A stretch of DNA of 5,689 nucleotides from Actinomycetota bacterium (GTDB lineage Bacteria > Actinomycetota > Actinomycetes > S36-B12 > UBA10799). A program made the position numbers and the translations under genes. The notes beneath the pieces are model-generated. The model saw only the letters and a program-made list of their open reading frames with translations, was not told the DNA's origin and did no database searches. The stretch's first letter is position 1. Each line of letters opens with the position of its first letter. Below are positions 1-4,780 of this stretch, piece by piece. The stretch covers positions 1 through 5,689 of the forward strand of contig JAUPKM010000256.1 in the NCBI GenBank assembly GCA_030837445.1. The letters run 5' to 3'.

Positions 1-168
1 CGCTCACGCTAGAGGAGGCCGCCGCCGTCCCGCTGGTCGCGCTGGCCGCCTGGCAGATCCTCGTGGAGCGGGCACACCTGCTGCCCGGTCAACAGGTGCT
101 TGTCCACGCCGGAGCAGGCGGCCTCGGCTCGACGGTCATCCAACTGGCACGGCACCTCGGCGCCACCG
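1..168. repeat. Left arm of imperfect inverted repeat (partner 675-842)
   Basis: Base n of this arm pairs with base 843-n. Only three mismatches were found in 168 bp: 82/761, 110/733 and 150/693. The arm reaches the left edge of the window and may extend beyond it. Its inner end is sharp: after 168 the two sequences diverge completely. The arms are separated by 506 bp. Confidence 0.93.
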
Positions 169-218
169 CTAGTCGCCAGCTGGGGATTGCATCGTCACCA
201 CGACCTTGCCGGCCTTAG
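1..218 (+). pseudogene. Truncated second copy of the quinone oxidoreductase-like gene (5' end outside window)
   Basis: Read on the plus strand from position 3, the sequence encodes 55 residues matching residues 116-170 of the minus-strand oxidoreductase at 169-1185. This covers the region just before the Rossmann fold and the AGAGGLG nucleotide-binding motif. There is one amino-acid change (Leu for Arg142, base 82) and there are two silent base changes (110 and 150). Homology stops after base 168. The frame then runs 16 codons into sequence antisense to the 3' end of the other copy, reaching TAG at 216-218. The rest of the cofactor domain and the C-terminus are missing, so this copy cannot make a working enzyme as it stands. 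The gene begins left of the window, so its N-terminal half cannot be judged. It may be a genuine decayed inverted duplicate or an assembly chimera joining two strain variants. Confidence 0.8.
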
Positions 219-1185
219 CGCGGCCCTGCTCGACGTAGGCCATGGCCTCGACTGCCTTGTCGAACGCAAAAGTGCTGTCGATGACCGGCCGAAGCACGCC
301 CGCGTCGTACAGGGCGCCGAGTTCGCGAAGCTGTGAGCCGCTGGCCTGCATGAAGAGGAACTCGTAGCGCACGTTGAGGGCCTTCGCCTGTTTGCGGACC
401 TTGCGGCTGAGCTGGTTCATGACCAGGCCCACGATCGCCGGTGCGCCGAGTTGTCGGGCGAACCCGGCGTCGGGAGGCCCGGCAACACCGATGGCGAGGC
501 CACCGGGCTTCAGCACGGTAAGGGACTTCTCCAGGTTAGGGCCGCCAAGGGAGTCGACAACAAGGTCGTAGCCGGACAGCGCCTCGGAGAAGTCCGCCGT
601 GGTGTAGTCGATGACGACGTCGGCCCCGAGGTCCCGGACCAGGTCCATCGTGGTCGCATTTGTCGTTGTCGCCACGGTGGCGCCGAGGTGCCTTGCCAGT
701 TGGATGACCGTCGAGCCGAGGCCGCCTGCTCCTGCGTGGACAAGCACCTGTTGACCGGGCCGCAGGTGTGCCCGCTCCACGAGGATCTGCCAGGCGGCCA
801 GCGCGACCAGCGGGACGGCGGCGGCCTCCTCTAGCGTGAGCGACTCTGGCTTGAGGGCGACGTCGTCCTGGTCGATCGCGATCAGTTCGGCGAACGTTCC
901 GGCCCGGAGGTCGCGGGGACGGGCGAAGACCTCGTCGCCAACCCTGAAATCACGGACGTCGGTGCCGACCTCGGTGACGACGCCCGCCAGGTCGTGGCCG
1001 AGCACGAACGGGGGCTTGCGCTTGATCAGGCGCTTGAACTCGCCGTCGCGGGTCATCCTGTCCAGCGGGTTGATACTCGCCGCGCTCACTCGAACCAGCA
1101 CGTCGCCGCTTCCGAAAGTGGGCTCGGGCAGATCGGCGGCGCGCAGACCGTCCTTGCCGTACTTCGCAACAACGAATGCCTTCAT
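169..1185 (-). CDS. Zinc-independent MDR oxidoreductase (NADPH:quinone oxidoreductase-like)
   Basis: A 338-residue medium-chain dehydrogenase/reductase, the usual family length. The GroES-like N-terminal domain (about 1-120) carries the family signatures SINPLD (37-42) and GHDLAGVV (63-70). The nucleotide-binding Rossmann domain (about 125-265) has HAGAGGLGS at 150-158, the glycine-rich loop expected for NADP(H) binding, and VVDSLGG at 209-215. There are no cysteines at all and no zinc-ligand GHE motif, which places it with quinone oxidoreductase-like enzymes that reduce quinones or alpha,beta-unsaturated carbonyls, not classic alcohol dehydrogenases. The substrate cannot be read from sequence. 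The start at 1185 is chosen because AAGGAGG lies 7 nt upstream and MKAFVV begins like the family; a longer frame to 1311 would run into the hydrolase gene. It lies 25 bp after the hydrolase stop, so co-transcription is likely. Residues 116-170 are duplicated in inverted orientation at 1-168, and its TAG begins exactly at the repeat junction. Confidence 0.92.
   Translation of the reverse strand: MKAFVVAKYGKDGLRAADLPEPTFGSGDVLVRVSAASINPLDRMTRDGEFKRLIKRKPPFVLGHDLAGVVTEVGTDVRDFRVGDEVFARPRDLRAGTFAELIAIDQDDVALKPESLTLEEAAAVPLVALAAWQILVERAHLRPGQQVLVHAGAGGLGSTVIQLARHLGATVATTTNATTMDLVRDLGADVVIDYTTADFSEALSGYDLVVDSLGGPNLEKSLTVLKPGGLAIGVAGPPDAGFARQLGAPAIVGLVMNQLSRKVRKQAKALNVRYEFLFMQASGSQLRELGALYDAGVLRPVIDSTFAFDKAVEAMAYVEQGRAKAGKVVVTMQSPAGD
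675..842. repeat. Right arm of imperfect inverted repeat (partner 1-168)
   Basis: Reverse-complement partner of 1-168, lying wholly inside the intact oxidoreductase gene and covering codons 115/116-170. At mismatch 150/693 this copy carries the rarer arginine codon AGG where the other arm has CGG. The differences are therefore silent or mild, as expected for diverged coding copies rather than random read errors. Confidence 0.93.
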
Positions 1186-1192
1186 GAGATGT

Positions 1193-1199
1193 CCTCCTT
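1193..1199 (-). promoter_or_regulatory. Strong Shine-Dalgarno fixing the oxidoreductase start
   Basis: The minus strand reads AAGGAGG, ending 7 nt before the ATG at 1185. It supports the short start over upstream in-frame ATGs inside the hydrolase gene. Confidence 0.85.
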
Positions 1200-1210
1200 G
1201 TTTTGGGTGG

Positions 1211-2056
1211 CTACGCGGCAGCAAGGAAGTCCAGCGCTTCCGGGACGAAGGACGTGTGGTGCTGAAAGATGCCACCGTGGCCTGCGTCGGGGTAGATCGT
1301 GAGTTGGGCATTGGGCAGCCGTCGCGCGAGGTCGGTCGAGTTCTCGCTGGGCACCATCCGGTCGTGGTCGCCGTTGGCGACGAACACTGCTTGCGGAATG
1401 CGCGAGAGATCTGTCGGCTGTTGGACGCCCCAGCCGTGGATAGCCTTGAGATGGGCCCGGAACGCGGCGACCGAGATCGCCTTGTCTCGGTTCTCCTGCC
1501 GCTCCTTCAACCTGTCCAGGAAGGCTCGCGCCGCTGACCGGCTGTTCGCGGAATCGGTGAAGAACAAGTAGTACTTCGCGTCGCGGAACGTGGCGGCGCC
1601 CCTGACCATGTCGAGGAGGGTGAGCCGCGTGACTCTGTCGATGCCTTTGCCTCCCGCGGGGCCGGTGCCGGCAAGAATGACCTTGCGGACGAGAGCGGGG
1701 TGCTCTGCTGCAATGACCTGCGCCACGAAGCCACCCATCGAGAAACCGAGCAGATCGACCTTGTCCAACCTGAGCGCCCGGATGAATGCGACGGTGTCAT
1801 TCGCCATTTCAGCGATTGAACTCGGTGTCCTACCCGCCGAAGCGCCGACGCCTCGGTTGTCGAAGGTGATCACCCGTCGCTGCGAGGCGATACCGTCGAC
1901 GACTCTCGGATCCCAGTTGTCCAGAACCGCCGCGAGGTGGTTGAGGAAGATCACCGGGGTACCGTTCCGAGGGCCCAGATCTCGGTAGGCGAAGGCCGTG
2001 CCGCCGACATCAATTGACTTGGTCGGGGCTCCCCGATGCGACGCGGCGGTGGTCAT
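1211..2056 (-). CDS. Alpha/beta-fold hydrolase
   Basis: A 281-residue single-domain alpha/beta hydrolase, probably cytoplasmic since no signal peptide is visible. The nucleophile elbow GFSMGG (104-109) gives Ser106. The acid is probably Asp232 in NGDHDRMVP (228-236), and His260 in DAGHGG (258-262) completes the triad. TFDNRGVGAS (64-73) is the conserved strand-loop ahead of the elbow, and FLNHLAA (37-43) lies where the oxyanion-hole loop is expected. Families with this pattern include esterases, lactonases, C-C bond hydrolases and non-haem haloperoxidase-like proteins, so the exact reaction is open. The start at 2056 has GAGGAG 7 nt upstream; a frame extending to 2125 would place coding sequence over the promoter-like element and is disfavoured. 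It lies between the TetR gene (92 bp upstream, same strand) and the oxidoreductase (25 bp downstream), suggesting a two-gene catabolic or detoxification unit under TetR control. Confidence 0.92.
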   Translation of the reverse strand: MTTAASHRGAPTKSIDVGGTAFAYRDLGPRNGTPVIFLNHLAAVLDNWDPRVVDGIASQRRVITFDNRGVGASAGRTPSSIAEMANDTVAFIRALRLDKVDLLGFSMGGFVAQVIAAEHPALVRKVILAGTGPAGGKGIDRVTRLTLLDMVRGAATFRDAKYYLFFTDSANSRSAARAFLDRLKERQENRDKAISVAAFRAHLKAIHGWGVQQPTDLSRIPQAVFVANGDHDRMVPSENSTDLARRLPNAQLTIYPDAGHGGIFQHHTSFVPEALDFLAAA

Positions 2057-2063
2057 ATCTCTG

Positions 2064-2069
2064 CTCCTC
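2064..2069 (-). promoter_or_regulatory. Shine-Dalgarno of the hydrolase gene
   Basis: The minus strand reads GAGGAG, 7 nt before the ATG at 2056. It decides the start in favour of MTTAASHRG over earlier in-frame ATGs. Confidence 0.8.
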
Positions 2070-2080
2070 ATTGCTAGCAT

Positions 2081-2094
2081 TACGATCGTACGAT
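2081..2094. promoter_or_regulatory. Overlapping palindromes, candidate TetR operator
   Basis: TACGATCGTA (2081-2090) and ATCGTACGAT (2085-2094) are both perfect 10-bp palindromes and overlap by 6 bp. They lie between the hydrolase start and the TetR stop and cover part of the proposed -10 box. TetR-family repressors usually bind palindromes at the promoter they control, so this is the best local candidate operator. Binding is inferred. Confidence 0.5.
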
Positions 2095-2118
2095 AATCGA
2101 GACAGATGATGTGCGCAA
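2090..2118 (-). promoter_or_regulatory. Candidate promoter of the hydrolase-oxidoreductase pair
   Basis: The minus strand reads TTGCGC (2113-2118), a 17-nt spacer, then TATCGT (2090-2095). Each hexamer matches 4 of 6 bases of the vegetative sigma consensus, and the spacing is ideal. The -10 overlaps the palindrome at 2085-2094. The resulting leader would be about 25-30 nt and contain the hydrolase Shine-Dalgarno. Confidence 0.45.
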
Positions 2119-2148
2119 CCCCCATTGACCCAAGGGACGCCCGTTCTA

Positions 2149-2739
2149 CTACTGCTGGTTGGCCTCGCGGCGAATCATGTCCTGAGCACTACGGACACCG
2201 TGCCGGAGGATGGAGTCCGACGACTCCTTGTCACTTACGGCCCGGGCTAGTTGCATCGAGCCCACGAGCATTGTGAACAATGCGAACGCCGTCCCGCGGG
2301 CAGACGCGGGATCGTCGGGCTTCAGCCGAGTACAAATCTCATCCACGATCGCCATTGCGCCCGCGGCATACCCGTCCTTGGTGGCACCGTTACAGCGGCC
2401 GATTTCGTCAAGAAGGGCCGCTGAGGGACACCCGAGGTCGCAGTGATCGCGGTGCGCAGGCGACAGGTACTCGACGACCAAAACCTCAAGTCCTGATACG
2501 CCGGCCGGCAGCTCGCTGAACTCCGACACCTGCCGACCAAGCTGGTCTTCGACAACTGCCGCGACCAGGTCGTCCTTGGAGTCGAAGTGGGCGTAGAAGG
2601 CCCCGTTTGTGAGTCCGGCGTCGGCCATGAGTGTGGCGATGCCGGATCCGTCGATGCCGTCTTGCTTGAACCGGCGACCTGCCGTCTCGACGATGCGTCG
2701 GCGGGTGGCTTCCTTATGCTCGCGACCATAGCGCGCCAT
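2149..2739 (-). CDS. TetR/AcrR-family transcriptional regulator
   Basis: A 196-residue protein of typical TetR length. The N-terminal DNA-binding domain spans about 11-60: RRRIVETAGRRFKQDGIDG forms helix 1 and turn, GIATLMADAGLTNGAFYAHF (33-52) is the helix-turn-helix, and DSKDDLVAAV follows. The all-helical ligand domain (about 70-196) contains YLSPAHRDHC and GCP at 103-105, a stretch I recognise from TetR regulators beside oxidoreductases. Four cysteines (100, 104, 116, 136) are concentrated in this half. AGGAGG lies 5 nt before the ATG at 2739. The gene has the same orientation as the hydrolase and oxidoreductase downstream, with 92 bp between. It probably represses that pair and perhaps itself, released by a ligand or electrophile related to their substrate. 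The ligand is unknown. Confidence 0.93.
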   Translation of the reverse strand: MARYGREHKEATRRRIVETAGRRFKQDGIDGSGIATLMADAGLTNGAFYAHFDSKDDLVAAVVEDQLGRQVSEFSELPAGVSGLEVLVVEYLSPAHRDHCDLGCPSAALLDEIGRCNGATKDGYAAGAMAIVDEICTRLKPDDPASARGTAFALFTMLVGSMQLARAVSDKESSDSILRHGVRSAQDMIRREANQQ

Positions 2740-2744
2740 CTGGC

Positions 2745-2750
2745 CCTCCT
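2745..2750 (-). promoter_or_regulatory. Shine-Dalgarno of the TetR gene
   Basis: The minus strand reads AGGAGG, 5 nt before the ATG at 2739. It sits between the tandem repeat and the start codon. Confidence 0.75.
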
Positions 2751-2760
2751 CAACGACGTC

Positions 2761-2795
2761 CTGACTTTCTGACTTTCTGACTTTCTGACTTTCTG
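2761..2795. repeat. Four tandem copies of an 8-bp unit in the TetR leader
   Basis: CTGACTTT occurs four times head-to-tail without error (2761-2792), followed by a partial CTG. A further TTCTGAC is seen at 2831-2837. On the TetR coding strand the unit reads AAAGTCAG. The array lies 22 bp upstream of the ATG and 11 bp upstream of the Shine-Dalgarno, in non-coding sequence. Its AT-rich units stand out from the GC-rich surroundings. Confidence 0.95.
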
Positions 2796-2848
2796 TCGGC
2801 AGCCTAACCTATGGTCTGATGAACGTAATATTCTGACGGCGGAGCGCC

Positions 2849-2858
2849 ACGCATGCGT
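2849..2858. promoter_or_regulatory. Palindrome ACGCATGCGT, possible operator
   Basis: A perfect 10-bp palindrome about 110 bp upstream of the TetR ATG. Its core CGCATGCG recurs in the palindrome at 4797-4806 in the other main intergenic region, suggesting a shared protein-binding site. Function is inferred from symmetry and position only. Confidence 0.35.
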
Positions 2859-2896
2859 CCCCAGCTCGGATCTCGCATCGCACGGTGGTCTGATCG

Positions 2897-3694
2897 TTAA
2901 CGGTCGTCGCGCACGTAGAGCACCCCCGGTCGGCCGACTCGGCCTTCACTGGTGAACGCGGTTCGGTGCAAGTGCGGCTCAACCATCCGCCGGAACGTGT
3001 CCCGTTGCAGCGGGCGTCCCGCGACCGCCTCGTGTACCCGCCGTAACTCGGTCAGGGTAAACGCCGGTCCGGTCTCGGCGCCGGCCACCAATGCGTGCAC
3101 CTGAGAATCGCCCAGCACGGGGCCGCCGTCCCAGGTTGGCACGGTTGGGGCGTGAGTGGTCGTTGTCATGCCTTCGTCAGAGCTCGACGTCAAGCCGTCC
3201 GGATCCGGATGGCGGGCGTAGCGCTCCCGCAGCCGCTCAACCGCCATCGTGACGATCTCGTCGTGGTCCCAGGGAAGCCGACGAAACCTCCCGGGGAGTT
3301 GCACCCTGACGCGGCCATCGGAATCCTGCACGCGCACGATTCGGACGTCGTCGCGACGCGTCATCGCAGCCTGGAGTCGCTGGTGGGGTACCGCATCCAT
3401 ATGCGCGACCGCGATCACCCAACCACGCTCGTCACGTTTCGGATCATCGAACACATGTAACTGGGTCGGCGCCAAGCCCCGCACGTCGGACTTCTCCCGC
3501 AACACGCGCAGCACGGTATCGGCGAGCCTCTCCCCAGCCTGGACAAATCCGCCAGGAATGTCCCACCGTCCCGGGTGGGCGTCACCGGCACGCCGATACA
3601 CAAGCAGGCCCAGCCACGGTTGCGACTCGGGGACAACCGTGAGCACGGCGACGTCCACCGCCACCGATGGACGGGCGAACTCCTCCCATTTCAT
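2897..3694 (-). CDS. NrtR-like regulator: degenerate Nudix domain plus C-terminal winged helix
   Basis: A 265-residue protein with two parts. The Nudix-like domain (about 8-155) begins ARPSVAVDVAVLTVV and has WDIPGGFVQAGE at 44-55. The Nudix box GX5EX7REUXEEXGU reads G49, E55, R63-V-L-R-E-K-S-D-V: Glu64 is Val, Glu68 is Lys and the glycine is Asp70, so two of three metal-binding glutamates are lost. The C-terminal domain (about 194-262), with FTLTELRRVHEAVAGRPL, FRRMV and GRPGVLYV, matches the winged helix of NrtR regulators, which use an inactive Nudix domain to sense NAD-related ADP-ribose compounds. A low-complexity linker (about 163-192) makes it longer than usual. The start at 3694 fits the domain edge; it lacks a Shine-Dalgarno but has a -10-like TACCTT 6 nt upstream, suggesting a leaderless message. 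No NAD-biosynthesis gene is adjacent, so its targets are unknown. It could also be a Nudix hydrolase of altered activity. Confidence 0.85.
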   Translation of the reverse strand: MKWEEFARPSVAVDVAVLTVVPESQPWLGLLVYRRAGDAHPGRWDIPGGFVQAGERLADTVLRVLREKSDVRGLAPTQLHVFDDPKRDERGWVIAVAHMDAVPHQRLQAAMTRRDDVRIVRVQDSDGRVRVQLPGRFRRLPWDHDEIVTMAVERLRERYARHPDPDGLTSSSDEGMTTTTHAPTVPTWDGGPVLGDSQVHALVAGAETGPAFTLTELRRVHEAVAGRPLQRDTFRRMVEPHLHRTAFTSEGRVGRPGVLYVRDDR

Positions 3695-3700
3695 AGAGCC

Positions 3701-3706
3701 AAGGTA
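3701..3706 (-). promoter_or_regulatory. -10-like box for a probably leaderless NrtR-like transcript
   Basis: The minus strand reads TACCTT, 6 nt before the ATG at 3694. TANNNT boxes 6-7 nt upstream of the start are characteristic of leaderless messages in actinobacteria, which fits the absence of a Shine-Dalgarno. No good -35 was found at 17-18 nt. Confidence 0.45.
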
Positions 3707-3733
3707 TCGGCAACCAGTGCTCCATCTACTGTC

Positions 3734-3747
3734 TGCGCATACGCGCA
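3734..3747. promoter_or_regulatory. Imperfect palindrome TGCGCATACGCGCA, candidate operator
   Basis: Six of seven base pairs match across this 14-bp dyad, 40-53 bp upstream of the NrtR-like start. That position suits an autoregulatory site. Binding is inferred. Confidence 0.4.
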
Positions 3748-3752
3748 CCCTT

Positions 3753-3765
3753 CTAGTGCGACTAG
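3753..3765. promoter_or_regulatory. Inverted repeat CTAGT-GCG-ACTAG, candidate operator
   Basis: A perfect 5-bp inverted repeat with a 3-bp spacer, 59-71 bp upstream of the NrtR-like start and next to the dyad at 3734-3747. Together they could form a regulatory region for this gene. Confidence 0.35.
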
Positions 3766-3825
3766 TTTGCGCGCCTCTACTCAATCGTGAATCACATCCC
3801 GATGAGGCGTCCGCGGGGGCTGCCA

Positions 3826-3838
3826 AGGCCGCCGGCCT
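3826..3838. terminator. GC-rich hairpin after the exporter gene, weak terminator candidate
   Basis: AGGCC-GCC-GGCCT can form a 5-bp stem with a 3-nt loop, 25 bp downstream of the exporter stop on the minus strand. There is no T-tract, so it could be a weak terminator, part of an mRNA end or chance in GC-rich sequence. Confidence 0.25.
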
Positions 3839-3862
3839 CCGCTACTGCTGTGGGCTCAGTAG

Positions 3863-4684
3863 TCAGTTCAGCTGGTTGCGAGTGAGCACTTGGTCCGCCT
3901 CTGCTGTGAGGACGGCCAGCCGTTCGAAATTCTCATCCGGAGTGCGCCCGCTGAAATGCCGAACCATTTCCCGCTCCCGCTCGACGATTCGAGCCAGGTC
4001 ATCGCCAGCTCGGTGCCAGCCCAGGCTCTCCAGTCGAGCACTGGCCAGCGTGCTCTGCTGCCGGCGCACACTGCTGATGATCCGCTCCTCAAGGTCCACG
4101 AGGTCGTCCAACTCGGTCGAAGGCTCGCGTTGGAGACCGATCGCCTCGGCGAACAACTGAGCCGTCGTCGCCAGTTCGTCGAGGAAGTGGCGACGAGCAG
4201 ACTCTGGCAGGACGACCGTGGACACGAGCAGCCCGATCGCTCCACCGATGAAAATGTTCGCGATTCGCCAAAGGGCAAACGAAACGCCTTCGCCGGCAGG
4301 GACCGAGACAACGATGATGAGGCTGATACCGGCGTACAACGCCAAATAGCTGTACCGGGCGTCCGTCAGGAAGAGTCCAGCCGCAAAGCTGGCGGCGGCC
4401 CCGACGAGCAGGATCATGGCGCTGCCGTGCGGCCCCGGCAGGACGATGACGGCCAAGCCAAGGCCGCACCCGATGGCGGTCGCGGCTGCGCGCTGGCTGG
4501 ACTTCTTCAGAACACCCCCGGCGTAGCGATCCGAGCTCATCACCACGGCCACCGTGATCGGGATCCACACGGCCTCCGGCACCAGGTCGAAGGCGACGAA
4601 AACCAGACCGATGGTCACGCCGATGGCGAACCGCAAGGCGCGCACCGACCTTGGACGGTCGTCCCGCAGTAGTCCGAGACGCAT
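3863..4684 (-). CDS. FUSC family / aromatic-acid-exporter-like membrane protein
   Basis: A 273-residue protein with about six predicted helices near residues 17-34, 37-51, 66-83, 87-107, 111-129 and 138-159, followed by a soluble, charged, probably coiled C-terminal region (about 165-270). The segment VWIPITVAVVM, a basic loop, then QRAAATAIGCGLGLAV is the hallmark of FUSC-type proteins, the membrane unit of fusaric-acid and aromatic-acid (AaeB-like) exporters. Helices plus a cytoplasmic helical tail form half of the doubled fold of the long members, so a dimer is likely. The substrate is unknown; aromatic or weak organic acids are known for the family. The start at 4684 (MRLGLLRDDRPRS) places the first helix naturally. 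GTG at 4699 and ATG at 4735 are possible in frame, and no start has a clear Shine-Dalgarno. It lies 168 bp upstream of the NrtR-like gene on the same strand and is divergent from the channel gene. Confidence 0.82.
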   Translation of the reverse strand: MRLGLLRDDRPRSVRALRFAIGVTIGLVFVAFDLVPEAVWIPITVAVVMSSDRYAGGVLKKSSQRAAATAIGCGLGLAVIVLPGPHGSAMILLVGAAASFAAGLFLTDARYSYLALYAGISLIIVVSVPAGEGVSFALWRIANIFIGGAIGLLVSTVVLPESARRHFLDELATTAQLFAEAIGLQREPSTELDDLVDLEERIISSVRRQQSTLASARLESLGWHRAGDDLARIVEREREMVRHFSGRTPDENFERLAVLTAEADQVLTRNQLN

Positions 4685-4767
4685 CGGGGTTATGCCCACG
4701 GGGTGAGTGTGGCAGCAGCGTGCAAAACGACGCATCCGGCCGACTGCCTGGGTGCCTGCCTATCCCC

Positions 4768-4773
4768 TATCAT
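4768..4773 (+). promoter_or_regulatory. -10-like TATCAT upstream of the channel gene
   Basis: TATCAT matches the -10 consensus at 5 of 6 positions and lies 7 nt before ATG 4781, the distance typical of leaderless actinobacterial messages. TGCCTG at 4745-4750 is at 17-nt spacing but is a poor -35. It could drive the small ORF, the channel gene, or both. Confidence 0.4.
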
Positions 4774-4780
4774 CGGCGCC

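Larger units (their letters stand above)
2740..2896. other. Intergenic region between the NrtR-like gene and the TetR gene
   Basis: This 157-bp region holds the 8-bp tandem array, the palindrome ACGCATGCGT (2849-2858) and a direct repeat TGGTCTGAT (2812-2820 and 2886-2894). No convincing -35/-10 pair for TetR was found: the minus strand has only weak candidates such as TATTAC and TAGGTT. No terminator hairpin with a T-tract follows the NrtR-like gene. Confidence 0.6.

Noticed and set aside
1..842. Insertion sequence or transposon with long terminal inverted repeats
   Set aside because: The arms are internal coding sequence of a metabolic gene, no transposase lies between them, and no target-site duplication is seen.
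1186..1311. N-terminal extension of the oxidoreductase by 42 residues
   Set aside because: It overlaps the hydrolase 3' end in another frame, has low-quality Ser/Arg-rich composition, and a strong Shine-Dalgarno marks 1185 as the start.
836..1537. 233-codon open frame on the plus strand
   Set aside because: Antisense to the oxidoreductase and hydrolase, with no domain signature; long antisense frames are common in GC-rich genes.
2057..2125. N-terminal extension of the hydrolase by 23 residues
   Set aside because: It would place the coding region across the promoter-like element and palindromes; GAGGAG before 2056 supports the shorter form.
2761..2795. CRISPR array
   Set aside because: The 8-bp units are contiguous with no spacers, so this is a simple tandem repeat.
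3695..3826. N-terminal extension of the NrtR-like protein by 44 residues
   Set aside because: It covers both dyads and the -10-like box, has Arg/Ser/Cys-rich non-family sequence, and the Nudix fold begins right after the methionine at 3694.
3249..4160. 303-codon open frame on the plus strand
   Set aside because: Runs antisense across the NrtR-like gene, an intergenic region and the exporter; composition is Ser/Arg-rich without recognisable motifs.
3890..4672. 260-codon open frame on the plus strand
   Set aside because: Fully antisense to the exporter, whose frame has clear membrane helices and family motifs; this one is charged and lacks any domain.
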